DNA of 64,000 bases, taken from assembly GCF_000508245.1 (NCBI RefSeq), contig NC_023062.1:248001-312000 (forward strand), read 5' to 3'. Shown in pieces: positions 32,286-43,393 of this stretch. The position numbers and the translations under genes were made by a program. Below the pieces are notes generated by a model, which saw only the letters and a program-made list of their open reading frames with translations, was not told where the DNA came from and did not search any database. How positions within the stretch are numbered: the first letter of the stretch is position 1; each line of letters begins with the position of its first letter. The stretch comes from Mycoplasma ovis str. Michigan (GTDB lineage: Bacteria > Bacillota_I > Bacilli_A > Mycoplasmatales > Mycoplasmoidaceae).

Positions 32286-33977
32286 ATGTATAGGACTCTT
32301 AAGAGACTTGTATTTAGGTTCAGAAGAAGGGCTTTTGAAGAGCAAAAAAATCAAGTATTAAGTCAACTAAGTGAAAGAGAATGGGAGCTTAGGAGCGATT
32401 GATTAAGTAACTCAGCTAATTTTCTTTCATTAACAAATGACAAAAAGATCGTCAGCAATAAGTCACGATTTTTAGTTAGACAGCTTAAAAATATTGGTTT
32501 ATTCTTCAGTACTTTTGGATTAGCTCCATTTATCTCTTTATTAGTTAATCCAAGGATAAGAGGATCTTCTTCTATAAAAGAGTTAAAGTCTCTGGAATCT
32601 AGAAGAAAGGAAATTGAAGAGGCTAAGAATTACTTTCAAAAAATTCAAGATAACGAACAAGGCTATGCCAGAAATAAGGAAAAAGAATTAGAGCCTTGAT
32701 CAGAAGAAATAGTTTCCTATTCCTTAACTTCTATGCCATTCAGCAAATATGAAGAAATTATTGAAAAAAAGAACAAAGATCCTTACATAAGGTTTCTTCA
32801 TATTTATGCAATTGTTATTGCTTTTTTGTTTACAGGAGGATTCATAACTTTTTATTGAATATTCAAAAAAAGTAGAGATCCTCAATATAGGTTTTTAGAT
32901 AGCGCTTTAACGAAACATGTTGTTGAAGGAGAAAGGTTTGAAAAATATTTAACTGAATTAATTAGACAGAAATATGAATTTGACAGTATTCACAATATTA
33001 ACTATTGTTTGAAATGCGCCTTCAGAGAGGTTGCATTATCTTCAACGATCCAAACAAAATTCTTGAGAAAACCCTCATTTAGAAATATTTTCTTTTTTGT
33101 TGTTTCGATATTGTCAGGAGGACTATTTCCTATGTACATTTATTGATTATCAATGAGAAATGAGAGCGAAAGATTCAATAAATGATGAGCTTTAAAGAGA
33201 ACTAAAGAATGGAACCAAATAGAATCCCTGAGTGCGATTTCTGCAGGTTGATTGGGAAGAAGCATTAAGTTTCTTAAAAAACTTTGGTCAGATTTACATA
33301 TTTTCAGCTATATAGCTTCAACAGCTCAGCTAGCTGTTGCAACTGTATTTTTAAAGCCTTTTAAGGGAATTTGAAGAATTAATAATGCTTTCTTTAATGC
33401 TATAAGCGCACAATCAAATAGAAAAGCAGTTAATTCTTGCCTATTATTAATTTCCTTTGGTTTGATTACGATTTGAGGTTATGCTTATGATTTCGATGAT
33501 TTAATTGGCTCTTCCTATACAGTAAGTATCGGTGTTGGGAGAGCATTTAGCTGAGCTTTCTATGCATTAATTGTTTGACATGTTATGATACTTTCTTGGT
33601 TTGGTTGAGATAATTATTTCAGAAAACATTGAGTTAAGCTATATGCCAAACTCGGAAAAGCTTGAGCTGAATTATTAGCACCTAAACCAAAGCGAGTAAT
33701 TAGGGCTATTCCAGCCTCTAATTTTGCCATGAGCTCACAATACTTCAAACCACCTCAAAACCTTAAAACTTTGAATTGAGGATTATTTTGAATGTTCTCT
33801 TCACCTCTATCTAAGTGAATGGTTAATTTGCTCTTACTACTATTAAGCTATGCTTTTTTGTTAGTTTGAAGTTTTATTTATAAATTCGATATTTCTGGTT
33901 GACCTTTCTACACTATGCTAGTAAGTTCATCTCTATTCTTACTACTGTTTGGATATCACATTTACCTAGTGGTCTAA
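32286..33977 (+). CDS. large multi-pass membrane protein, unknown
   Basis: 563 residues, ATG 3 nt after the mgtE stop. Hydrophobic segments near residues 65-85, 175-198, 280-300, and several in the C-terminal half, separated by charged loops such as KSLESRRKEIEEAKN. Unusually rich in Trp, nearly all encoded by TGA. No transporter or enzyme motif recognised. The tight link to mgtE and the pst genes suggests a transport-related or envelope role, but that is inference. Confidence 0.7.
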
Positions 33978-33992
33978 TAATTAAGTGTTCTA

Positions 33993-35978
33993 ATTAGGCA
34001 GGCCAGCTTAACTTTCTCCCCTGAGGAGGGGAGAAATACAATACTTAAATCTGCCAGCTTCATTTGTTTTGTATTTTTATTTGGCTCTTTAGCTCTTTTC
34101 TTAGGGTTTATTTTTCACAAATCAGTTAATTCTGTTATTGAATTTGGTCCTAAAAATTTTTTTTGAAATTGAAAAACTGAAAAAGGAGCGCCCTTTGTTT
34201 CAGTTTATGCCCCTTTGATATACACCTTAATTCTTGTTGTAATTTCAGTTTGAGTCACTAATAAATTATCTCTAAAACTAGCCAAAAATCTTGTAAAGCT
34301 TAAAGATTCTTACAAAAAAATATTTATTGGTCTGCTTAGATTAGTTTCAATATTACCTTCTTTTATAACTTCTTTTGTTCTGTTTGAGGCCATATCCCCT
34401 TTATTGATAAAAGCATTTTGATTTGTCCCTAATCACTCATTAATTTGAGTAATTATTTGTTTTTTCTCAATATTATTTCCATCTTCCTGCTTAACTTACA
34501 TAGATTGGTTTAACTCTAGAGAAATAGAAACCATGAACTCAGCTTTGCTGAGTTTAGCTTTAGATGATAAATATAGAGAAAAAATTTACTTGCGTTGCTC
34601 AAAAAAAATAATTTATTTAACTTGAGCAACCTCTTTAATAAAAGCTTTAGGGGAAAGTGTAGCTTTAAGTTGATTTCTATCTAGCGATAGGTATGACAAT
34701 CCCTTTAAATCTCTAAAACACTTTTTAAGTTCAAGTAGCCATACCATTTCTAGCTTGATTTCTTCTTTTTATTTTTCAGAAGGAGGAGGCAAAAAAAATA
34801 AAGAATCTATGTTTGTGTTTGGTTCAGTTTTATTGTTATTTTCAATATTTATTAATTGATTTCTTAAGAGAAAATCTTCAGCAATCATTTACAAGCAAAA
34901 TGTATTAAGCAAAAGACTAGAAAAATGATCCTGCAGATTTAAAAATTTTTTTGAAAAACTTAAGTATTCCAATTCCTTTGTATATCTTTCTAGATATTTA
35001 CAAAAGGAAATTTACAACAAGAAAACATTTAAGTACAAGCAGTTTTTAAGTATCTTTAGAAAATGAAGAGAAAGAATCTTCTCTTTCTTAGTTTTTTCTT
35101 TTTTTCTCTCAATCTTTGGAGTAATAATATTTAGGGGACTTTACTTTATTTTTTATAACATCGCAATCGGCTCTTATGAAACATATAGTTTAGAGGGAAT
35201 AGTAGTTCCAACTTGGAACACCGCCCTTTTATTGTTTTTTTCTATTTCTTGATCACTACCTATAAGCTTTCTATCGGCTTTTTTTGTAAATGTTTATTTC
35301 ATAAAAAATAGAAAAATTAAAAATTTTTTAATTTCTGTTATTTCTGGTATAGGAACAGCTCCACCTATGCTTTGAGCTATGTTTAGCTCTTTATTTTTTA
35401 TTAGTTATCTGAAATTAGGAGTTGGAAAAGTTTCTGTATTGTCAGGAATTCTTTCCTTTACTATATTGAGCTTTCCATTTTTGTTTAATAGATTTTCTAA
35501 TCTATTTGAAATTTATTCACAGAAATACAGTAAAACCTTGTCTTATCTAGGTTTACAGAATTTCAACTTAATTTTTTTAATACTTAGAGATGGAAGGGAA
35601 AAGATCAAAAAACATTTATCTGGTCTAGCCACAAAATTAAATGGGGAAAGTGGATTGTTATTTATTACTATGGGTGCTTCTCCCTCAGATAGATTCACTC
35701 TTTGAGGCCCCGGACAAACATTAACAACTAAAGTATTTGCAACTTTTTACAAATACAGAGTAGTGGAAATAAAGTCAATAGTTTATGAAACTATCTTTTT
35801 TATATTTGTTTTCTCATTATTTCTTTATTCTCTTTTGACTACTTTTTGAATAAGGTTATTCAAAAAACTTATTAAGTGTTGCAAGAAAACCTATTTGAGA
35901 ATTAATTTAAATTACTACTGGAATTGAAATACTAAGAAAAAAGTTCAATTCTTAGTACAGTCAAGAATTTTGCAGTAA
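33993..35978 (+). CDS. phosphate ABC transporter permease, PstC-PstA fusion
   Basis: 661 residues if started at ATT 33993 (ATT 34062 would remove the first 23). Two permease halves: the first has the PstC-like FGPKNFFWNW ... YAPLIYTLIL region; the second has ISGIGTAPPMLWAMF, SVLSGILSFTILSFPFLF, as in PstA. About 12 TM segments. Fusions of PstC and PstA are usual in mollicutes. No ATG, GTG or TTG precedes the homologous region. The ATPase gene follows after 3 nt. No PstS-like binding protein was found nearby. Confidence 0.82.
34013..34036 (+). terminator. strong hairpin at the 5' end of the pst permease gene
   Basis: Perfect 10-bp stem TTTCTCCCCT/AGGGGAGAAA with loop GAGG. It lies 36 bp after the preceding stop codon. 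If pst translation starts at ATT 33993, it is within the first codons; if at 34062, it is in the leader. It could be a terminator or an attenuator controlling the pst genes. Confidence 0.5.
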
Positions 35979-35981
35979 TTT

Positions 35982-36827
35982 GTGAAATTTACTAAAAGAA
36001 AAAGAGTTGAACAACCTCCACCTTACAAGTTATTTAATTCCGAAGAAGAATCAGAATTTCTATATTTAAAAAATTTTTCTCTCTTTCTGGAAGAAGAGAA
36101 GAATAAGAAAAAAACGATGTTAACAGATATTAATTTGTCTTTTTCCAAGAATAAGGTTTTTGGTATTGTTGGGCCTTCTGGCGCAGGAAAGTCACTGTTG
36201 CTCAATTCAATTACTAAGGGATTATTAGAAAGTGAAAATAGCTCCAAATATAGTTGAGAGGGACAAATAGTTTATAAAGGAACAGAACTACTTTCCACCT
36301 CCTTTCCAGTTGAAGTATTGAAGAGAAAAATAGGTTTAATTAGTCAATTACCAGTTTTATTTCCACTAACAATAAGAGAGAATATTCTTTTCGCTTTAAA
36401 GGCGAGAGGACTTTATGATTCCAAGCTACTGGAAATTAAGCTAAAGAAGATACTAATTGAATGTGATCTTTGAGAAGAATTAAAAGACAGGCTGGATAGT
36501 TGTCCCATAGGTACTTTATCTGTAGGTCAGGCGCAAAAGTTATGCTTCGCTAGGGCTTTAATTCTGGAGCCAGAATTATTGTTAATGGATGAGCCAACTA
36601 GCGCTCTAGATCCGTCTTCTGCCTCTAAGATTGAAAAATTAATTTTGAAAATTGCCAATAGGATAACTGTGATAATAGTTTCACACTCACTATCACAGGT
36701 TAAACATATTGCTGATTACACAATTTTTCTTAAGGATGGAAAAATAGTTGAACAAGGTCTAACTCCAAAAATATTCACTGCCCCTCAAACCAAAGAATTT
36801 AAAAACTTTATACTAGGCCATTACTAG
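35982..36827 (+). CDS. pstB: phosphate ABC transporter ATP-binding protein
   Basis: 281 residues, GTG start 3 nt after the permease stop. Walker A GPSGAGKS, Q-loop ISQLPVLFPLTI, signature LSVGQAQ (slightly changed from LSGGQ), Walker B LLMDEPTSALDP and switch His in VSHSLSQ. The FPLTIRENI and CDLWEELKDRL segments are typical of PstB. An N-terminal extension of about 30 basic residues is present. Confidence 0.9.
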
Positions 36828-36829
36828 AG

Positions 36830-38338
36830 ATGATTCAATCCTTTTCTTTTAATTCAATTTCTAAGGAACTGAATAGCAGGAAGCTATTCATTATTTCCAT
36901 TTGCTCTATGTTGGGAGTAGGAATATTCCTCAAATCAAAAACTCTAATTGAGCTCTCTCATAGCAATTTTTGACCTATATTAGTTCTCTTTTGTATTTCT
37001 GCTTGTTTGATTATTTCTATGTGCTGAGCCTTTACAAGGCTAGTAGATAGAAATACTAATAGTAGTAGAGGATTTATAGAGTGAGTGGAAGAATATTGCG
37101 GAACTAGATTTAAAAATTGAGTTGTTTTATTTACCACTAAGTTATTACACCCAATAGGAGTAATAACTACTGCAGTTTATCTAATTAAGTGAATTAATGG
37201 TCAGTATTTTTTATGAGTTTGAGAAACCTGTATATGTGCTGCTTTAATTAGCTTTTTAGTTGTTAGTCTGAATGTTTTTTCTTTTAAAGGTGCAGTCATA
37301 TTGCAAAAATGTTTGTCTTTTTCCATATTTTTGGCAATACTTTATACATTAGGGTTCGGAATACATTCCTATTTTTCTGGAAATGGCGGACAACAAGAAC
37401 AACAAGCACAAACTTCTCATTTTGGAATAAATGGTTTAAGTGGATGAACTATTTTGTTATCTGGCCTTCCCTCTATCTTCTTTATGTATGATGGGTTCTA
37501 TTCAATACTGTCTTTAAAAGAAAAAACTCAAAAAAAGACTTCATTTAGAAAGATAGTTTCTCTGTCTTTCATAACAATTACTCTAATTTATTTTTTTGTA
37601 ATAAGTGTGACATTATTGGGAGACAAGAAAACAGGGGATTTTATGAAATTTAAGAAATTAGTAGAAGATAAGAATTTCAAAGATGTGTTGATAACTCTTA
37701 TCTTTTTAACTTTCTTATCTAGCTTAAATGTGACTTGTATGTGTGGGCAAAATCAATTAATTCAGTTGCACTATAAGTACAACTTTAAAGAAATTAATTT
37801 AATAAGAAATAGATTTTTAAATGCTGGAAATCGTAAGTATAGCTTAGAGATTAAATTATCTATTTGACTTCATTTGATGAAGCAAATTATAGGAATCTCT
37901 TTGATAATAGCTACAATCTCTCAATTAATTTATTGATTGTTGGGTCAAACAGAATTACTGTGAGTTATTAATGATATATTGGCAGAATTAAATTCCTTAA
38001 TTATTTTTGGAATATTAGGAGTAGTATTGTGAAAATCTAGAGAAGGAAAGAAGACTAATTACTTGACTTCTATAGGAATTTTTATTGCCATTTTGTACTT
38101 TTTAGTTAATAATGTAATCTCATTATTTTTAGGAAATTCTTCAGAACAAGGAAAACAACCAAGTAATTTAATAGTTTCATTATTTAAATTACTTATCTTT
38201 TTGGTTTTAGTGACTTATCCTGTAGGTCAATGACTTAAATCTAAATCAATAGAAATCTTTAATTTTCCAGATTTTGAGAATAAAAGATTTAATAAACTTA
38301 ACCAAGGATACTCCCTAGTTAAGTTAGTAAGTAAATAG
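36830..38338 (+). CDS. APC-family amino-acid permease
   Basis: 502 residues with about 12 TM segments. The first TM has the APC signature SMLGVGIFLKSKTL. A low-complexity Gln/Gly loop (GNGGQQEQQAQ) lies in the middle. Substrate not predictable. ATG 2 nt after pstB; rplQ begins 1 nt after its stop, so the whole pst-permease-rplQ stretch may be one transcript. Numerous TGA Trp codons. Confidence 0.82.
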
Positions 38339-38339
38339 T

Positions 38340-38681
38340 ATGTCTTATATTCAGAAAAAAGGAATAGATACTGCTAGAAGAAAAATGATTACTAGACAAC
38401 AATGTTCAGATTTAATTTCTTATGGTCAAATTATTACAAAATTGAGTTGCGCAAGAGCGACTCAAAGATATTTTGAAAAATTAATAACTTTAGCTAAAGA
38501 GAATACTTTAGTTACAAAAAGAAAGGCTTATTCTATAGTTCTTAGAACTTCTAAATTTACTAGGGAAGAATTAGTGAAAAAATTGTTTGAAGAACTATCT
38601 AAGAAATATAGAAATAGAAAAGGTGGGTATACTAGACTTCTAAAGACTTCTGAAGGATCTTTTCTAGTTCAGTTGGTTTAA
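38340..38681 (+). CDS. rplQ: 50S ribosomal protein L17
   Basis: 113 residues. ARRKMITRQQCSDLISYGQI, EKLITLAKENT, VKKLFEELSKKYRNRKGGYTRLLKT and a hydrophobic C-terminus VQLV follow the L17 pattern. ATG start. Here it is not next to rpoA and other usual partners, and it marks the end of the housekeeping block. Confidence 0.92.
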   Translation: MSYIQKKGIDTARRKMITRQQCSDLISYGQIITKLSCARATQRYFEKLITLAKENTLVTKRKAYSIVLRTSKFTREELVKKLFEELSKKYRNRKGGYTRLLKTSEGSFLVQLV

Positions 38682-38694
38682 AGGGGTAATTAAT

Positions 38695-38714
38695 TCAGCC
38701 CCCTTAAGGGCTGA
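38695..38714. terminator. bidirectional hairpin between rplQ and a minus-strand gene
   Basis: Seven-bp stem TCAGCCC/GGGCTGA with loop CCTTAA, positioned 14 bp after the rplQ stop and 1 bp before the convergent gene's stop. The position between two stops supports a shared terminator. Confidence 0.6.
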
Positions 38715-38948
38715 CTAAAGCCCCGTGATTTGATTAACATAACTCAAATCTCAAACACTTCTGTTATTAGTAAAGTCCTTACTTTCTAAAGAATTACCAT
38801 TATTAATTCTTTGAATTTGAGTACTTTCTATTTTCTGAGCTCCTGTTAAATCAATACTCGGAACAACACCTTCTCTGTTATAAACAAACACGCAAACACC
38901 CCCAATTCCCATTACTATCATAGGTAAAAAATATTTGACAGGTAACAA
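38715..38948 (-). CDS. family B-like small membrane-anchored protein
   Basis: 77 residues with TTG start: MLPVKYFLPMIVMGIGG anchor as in other B proteins, but the rest (IDLTGAQKIES ... NQITGL) has diverged. It follows a family A relative (38971-39858) by 22 bp, keeping the A-then-B order. One TGA Trp codon near the end. Confidence 0.68.
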
Positions 38949-38970
38949 TTTATAAATTAAAAAATTGTTA

Positions 38971-39858
38971 TTAAGCGGGCTTTAATTCAATCTTTGGAAG
39001 AAAATTCCCTCAATCGATTCTATTTCCAAGACTATCTTCGATTCCCTTTTCAGTTATTCTCAAATCTTTATTTCTTCCGTATAAAACTGCTGTAACTTCT
39101 CCGATATCGAATTTATATCCTAATTTTTGTTGATTGGTTTTGGCTTGAACCTCTATTGTTGTTGCTGAAGAATTTTTAGTCAATAAACTTACTTTTTCTG
39201 GGGAAAATATTTCGGTCCCCAAGCAGGGAGTATTGAATGTCTTTTGAGACCATCTGTAAGTAGTTTGCTTCTTTTCAATTGGAGTGATTACTCCCAAAGA
39301 CCCTTCTGTAGAGTTTGTGTGTTTTGCATAAACTACAACATTTTCGTTCAATAGCTTTTTCCAATTTTCAGTTCTTTGCTTGCAATAATAATCTGGTTTT
39401 TCATCTCCTCATTTAGTGCTATGCCCTTTATTTCAAGCCTCACTTAGTATTGCTTTAGCTTCGTTTAAAGTATTTTCATCTCTATTGTTTTTAAAAAATC
39501 TCTTGCCTCTAAATATCACAATCCCTTTCTCTCCTGACCAAATCATAATTGGTTTTTCTTCATCAGCTAAAGTTGATTCATTTCCTACTTTGGAACCGAT
39601 TCGAGCAGGCCCAAACAAAGTACTGTCACTAAATTGATTTCCCTTAGTGCTGTAAGCTCCCTTAATTTGGACAAAAATTCCCTCTCCCTCTTTTCCCCCT
39701 ATCTTAATTCAATTTTTTCCTGAAGAATCACTTATGCCTGCTCCAGAAATTTGCATGATTACATTGTCATCGAATCTCAATATTTCTGGAAGTACAAAAC
39801 TACCTCCTGCAATAGCACCGCCTGAAGCAAAGAATAAAGATAAAGCACTTATCTTCAT
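38971..39858 (-). CDS. distant family A relative without a G tract
   Basis: 295 residues, ATG start, short hydrophobic N-terminus (ISALSLFFASGGAIAGGSF). The glycine segment that in other members is a G8 run is here encoded by mixed codons (GGC GGT ... GGA GGT), so it cannot slip in the same way. Shared features: ISDSSGKNWIKI, EKPIMIWSGEKG, and the C-terminal DLRITEKGIEDSLGNRIDWGN matching ISITSEGI ... KWNPKYN. Function unknown. Confidence 0.7.
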
Positions 39859-39882
39859 AAAACTATCTTCTTCTTTAGCTCG

Positions 39883-40089
39883 TTATTTGCCTTTCGCTTT
39901 AGTGTTTCTTCCAAGAAATCATTTAACTGTAGATGACGTTACCTTATGTATATCTGTTACAGAATCTGTTTTTTCAAATTCTGATCTATCAATTCTAGTT
40001 TCAGTTTGTAATCTATTAAAGGTACCTGCTACAAAAGCTCCTCCTACACCCATTATTACCAAAGGCAAAAAGTATTGAATTGGTAACAA
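39883..40089 (-). CDS. family B small membrane-anchored protein (TTG start)
   Basis: 68 residues: MLPIQYFLPLVIMGVGGAFV anchor, RLQTETRIDRSEFEKTDSV, and a C-terminus with VKWFLGRNTKAKGK. Starts 14 nt after the family A gene at 40104-41024. The 5' half is nearly identical in DNA to the 17465 copy, the 3' half is not. Confidence 0.73.
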
Positions 40090-40103
40090 TTCCGCAAGAA
40101 TCT

Positions 40104-41024
40104 TTAATTAATCTTGATTGTTGGGTTGTATTTTGAATTTCACTTTATGAAATGTCCTCTAGAGTCTTTTACTCCTTCTGAAGTTATAGAGATTCGGTCT
40201 ATTCTGTCCAAAATTAAACCATCCAATTCACCCAAATTAACTCCTTGAACATCTCCTCAATTCGACAATCCCTTAAATGTTCTACCAACAGTTTCTGAAG
40301 CGTTTGTCGCCTTGTCCTTCCAATCTCCAACAATTACGGCTTGGCTACCAAGTCAAGCAAAACCTTGTGCATAATTACAACCAGTTTTTCCAAAATTAAC
40401 TTGAGAATTTCCAATTGCCTTATCTGCATAAATCTTTGCTCCTTGATTAGTGTTTCCTAGGAAAATTGGCTTATTTTGTTTAATGACTATTTTCAAAGGA
40501 CCAGTCAAAAAACCTTTGTAGGATTCAAAAGCCTTATCGCACCATACATCCGGACCAACGCTATCTTCATTCTTGGTAAATGTTGTACCCATAAACCAAT
40601 CTTTTCAAGTTTTGTACTTCGGAGAAGAATAGACTTTTCTCGTAACACCCGTTCAATCAGTTACTCTCCAACCTGGTATATAGAACATACCGTTCTTGGC
40701 ACTTCCAATCATTACTCAAGGCTTATTTTCATCTTTGGTTTGATCTGTTGCTACAGAACTTAACTTAATCCCTAAAGCTCCTTTTAACTCTGAACCTACG
40801 CCACCAAACTTCTCTGTTTTAAGTGCGGTTTTTATGAATAAACCATTATCGATAGAAAGTCCATTAGAGTCCTTGAAAAAACTAATGTAATTTTGACTAT
40901 GACTGGAATCTGAAGAAATTTTTATGTCTCTGGAAAAACTTCCATCCAATACGCCCCCCCCAGCAAAAGACAAGACAGTAACTGGAATTCCGCTTCCGGC
41001 AAGAACTCCGAATAACTTGCTCAT
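40104..41024 (-). CDS. family A secreted/surface protein, G8 tract, in frame (ON)
   Basis: 306 residues. N-terminus MSKLFGVLAGSGIPVTVLSFAGGG, with the glycines on a G8 run (C8 at 40954-40961). From just after the tract to about codon 284 the DNA appears identical to the 3312 gene; the last ~25 codons (GVKDSRGHFIKW) instead resemble the 16524 copy. The gene is therefore a mosaic. Followed by B and A-like genes on the same strand. Function unknown. Confidence 0.85.
40173..40946 (-). repeat. 774-bp inverted repeat, copy 2
   Basis: Reverse complement of 3390-4163, apparently without a mismatch. The two copies are about 36 kb apart in opposite orientation with the housekeeping core between them, so recombination could invert that block, as well as convert one gene with the other. 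Confidence 0.85.
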
Positions 41025-41032
41025 AATTGGAA

Positions 41033-41244
41033 TTATTTTATAACAATCACTTTGTTATTAACAAATATGAAGAAAATCCTGTACCATCCCCCCCCAAAAA
41101 AAAGAATATTTCAATCTTTTTCAAAAACATCTCACAAAGGAGACTTCAGATCACTAAATCTCTCTGAGTCTGCTTGAGGGAATGACTGAAAACTTCGGGC
41201 ATGTCCTAATGAAAATAGTACAAATATCCCCCCCCGCTGATCAA
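41033..41244 (-). other. possible small phase-variable ORF with two G8 tracts (currently out of frame)
   Basis: AAGGAG 7 nt before a TTG at 41244 is followed by ATC AGC and a G8 run (C8 at 41228-41235). As written the frame ends after 12 codons. With nine or six G it would read about 70 residues (SLGHARSFQSFPQADSERF ... ) through a second G8 run (41088-41095) to TAA at 41033, nine bases before the family A start. May be a decayed gene or a switchable leader. Product not recognised. Confidence 0.35.
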
Positions 41245-41338
41245 AAATACTCCTTAATAAATAACAAACAATTTTTAATTATTTTTAAAAACAAGGATTA
41301 ACTAGATAATTCAGAATAATTAGAAATTTTAAGAGACT

Positions 41339-42370
41339 ATTTTTGGACTAAATAACAAATTCATTGGGCTTTTTTCGTTAGTAGGCATTTCAATCCTTTC
41401 AGCTACTCTGTCAACGTTTCAAGCTTCAAATTGAACTTTTTCTTCAGTAAATGGACTATACAGCAGGGTTAGATTATTTATTGATGGAGCAGAGAATATT
41501 TCAAAAACTGGGCATTCTCATGTTTCAGGTCTTGGCCCAAAATTAGGTGATCGATACACTATTCAACAAATTTCCCAATTAATTAGTTCAAGTTATCGAA
41601 CAAACAATCCAGCTTTAATTGTTGAAGTTCCGCTTGCTAGACTAGGGTCATACAAACACTACAAGTACTGTATTCCCAAAAATTCTCCACTAATTAAGAG
41701 CAGTGGGCAAGTAACCTCCTCTTCTGCGCAAGGAACAGAGACTTGTCAATTAAATTATTTGAATTACCGTACAGAAAAACATCCAATAGAAGAGGTAACC
41801 TTCCTGTTGGAATTAATTACTAAATTCATTGAGCTACAACATGCGGCGAACATCTTAATGTTCTATGATTCTTCAACCTATTATGGTCCGAATATTGTTC
41901 GAAAAAATGGAGACTCGGGAGGAAAATATCTCGAGTCAATACAAAAAGCCTGTGGCTTGAGAGATATCTCCCCAAAGGAATTCATAAAAGATTTATTCTT
42001 TGATCCAAGAATTTCAACTAAAAATTGCTTTCTATCTCCCTCTTCAGCAAAGATTCATTTAGATATATCTAAAGTCCTCGGTACTGTCGACAGCTCCACT
42101 TCGACTCCCAGTCTAAAAATAGATCAACTAAAAAAAGGTAAATTGAAGGGATCTTTGAAGTATGGAATATTTGATTATTCCACCAAAATAAAGCAAATCA
42201 CAACTCAAAATGGCTCCGGAAAACAAAAGTACTTAGGACTAAAAATAGATTGACCACTAACTTTTTATCAAGAGCCAGATAAACAAAATAATTGTTCTGT
42301 AAAATCCCTCCTCAAAAAGGTCCGCCGAAGAGAGTTAACTTTCGAAGAATTGAAAAGTAAATGTATTTAG
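41339..42370 (+). CDS. secreted protein of unknown function, AUU start
   Basis: 343 residues. No ATG, GTG or TTG is in frame before position 41756; ATT at 41339, six bases after a TAA, gives a good signal peptide (FGLNNKFIGLFSLVGISILSA). Mature part has GHSHVSGLGPKLGDRY, LVEVPLARLGSYKHYKYC-like and four or more cysteines (YCIP, TCQL, ACGL, NCFL, NCSV, KCI). No paralog in the window and no recognised domain. Confidence 0.62.
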
Positions 42371-42684
42371 ATCACTTCAAACTTTCCATAATTTTCTATG
42401 GAAAAATAATTAAACCAAGAGAAAATAAGTCTCAAAGAACTACAACAATATTGTTCAAATGACTTAGACCTTAGTTGATAATGAAGTTAGTTTTATTGAT
42501 TTTGCATGAGGTAAATAAGTGGCGAAAAAGAAAATAAAATTGCTCCTACTTTAGAAAACTAATCTTGCTTTTAGTTATTTAAAAAAGAGAAATAATATTT
42601 GGAAAGAAATTAATTTACCAAATATTTAATTTATATACATTACTTAGATTTATACATCCATTAATGTATAATCATTAGATACAC
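42371..42684. other. gene-free stretch with a hairpin and a promoter-side inverted repeat
   Basis: A stem TTTCCAT/ATGGAAA (42383-42404, loop of 8) lies 13 bp after the previous stop and may be its terminator. Further on, arms TATACATT (42634-42641) and AATGTATA (42663-42670) flank 21 bp just before the ATG at 42685 and could be an operator or promoter element. No ORF seen. Confidence 0.4.
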
Positions 42685-43299
42685 ATGTTATTTATTAAAT
42701 CATTATTAGGACTTGCAGGAGTGGGGGTTGGCGCTTTCGTTCCTGTTGTAACAAAAAGGTTTGAACAAGTAGTTCCGACAGAAGCTGTTGAATTTGTAAA
42801 AAAACTGAATGTTGTTAAGTCCGTGAAAAAAAAGTTGTCTGAAAATCAAACAAATGTTCGCTTAAGAATGTCATTAAGAAGTTTGAAGGAGAAGAGTTGT
42901 CAATTGGTAGATAATCCATTGAATATGAACAATTCTTTCGACGCTTTGCACGCTTGCAAGGAAGGAGATAAGACTGTTTTCTATTACTTAAATTCTGTAG
43001 ATTCATTTAAGAAAGATTAACAGTCTTATCAACCTAAGAAAGTCTTAAGTGTCAATTATCAAGAAGGGTCAGATAAAGAGAAAGCTCAATTGGAGTTAAC
43101 TTTAGAGGGAAATTCAAAAGTGAATTTGACTATCCCAAAACAAGATGGTGGGGGCTGATCTTACTTTAGAAATGTAAATTTGAGTGAAAAGCGTAATCTA
43201 AAAACTCCTATGTTAGGTAGAGATTTACTTGTATGTAATCAACTAAAAGACCCTAATGATAATTCAGATTTTTCTTACGTTTTTTCAATATTTAGATAG
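42685..43299 (+). pseudogene. family D secreted protein gene with in-frame TAA
   Basis: ATG start, hydrophobic N-terminus LFIKSLLGLAGVGVGAFVP as in the 6378-7010 paralog, but without its G8 tract. TAA at 43018-43020 (codon 112, after DSFKKD) interrupts the frame; the rest, with KKVLSVNYQEG, GGGWSYFRNV and PMLGRDLLVCNQLKD, matches the paralog to its end and stays in frame until TAG at 43297. So either one nonsense change or readthrough. Confidence 0.66.
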
Positions 43300-43393
43300 A
43301 ACTCAGTAATTTTTATAGATTACTTGATAGCTTTCTATTTAAGTTAATTGATTATTCGATTTCCCAAAAGTTTTTAAATTAAATTATCTACTG

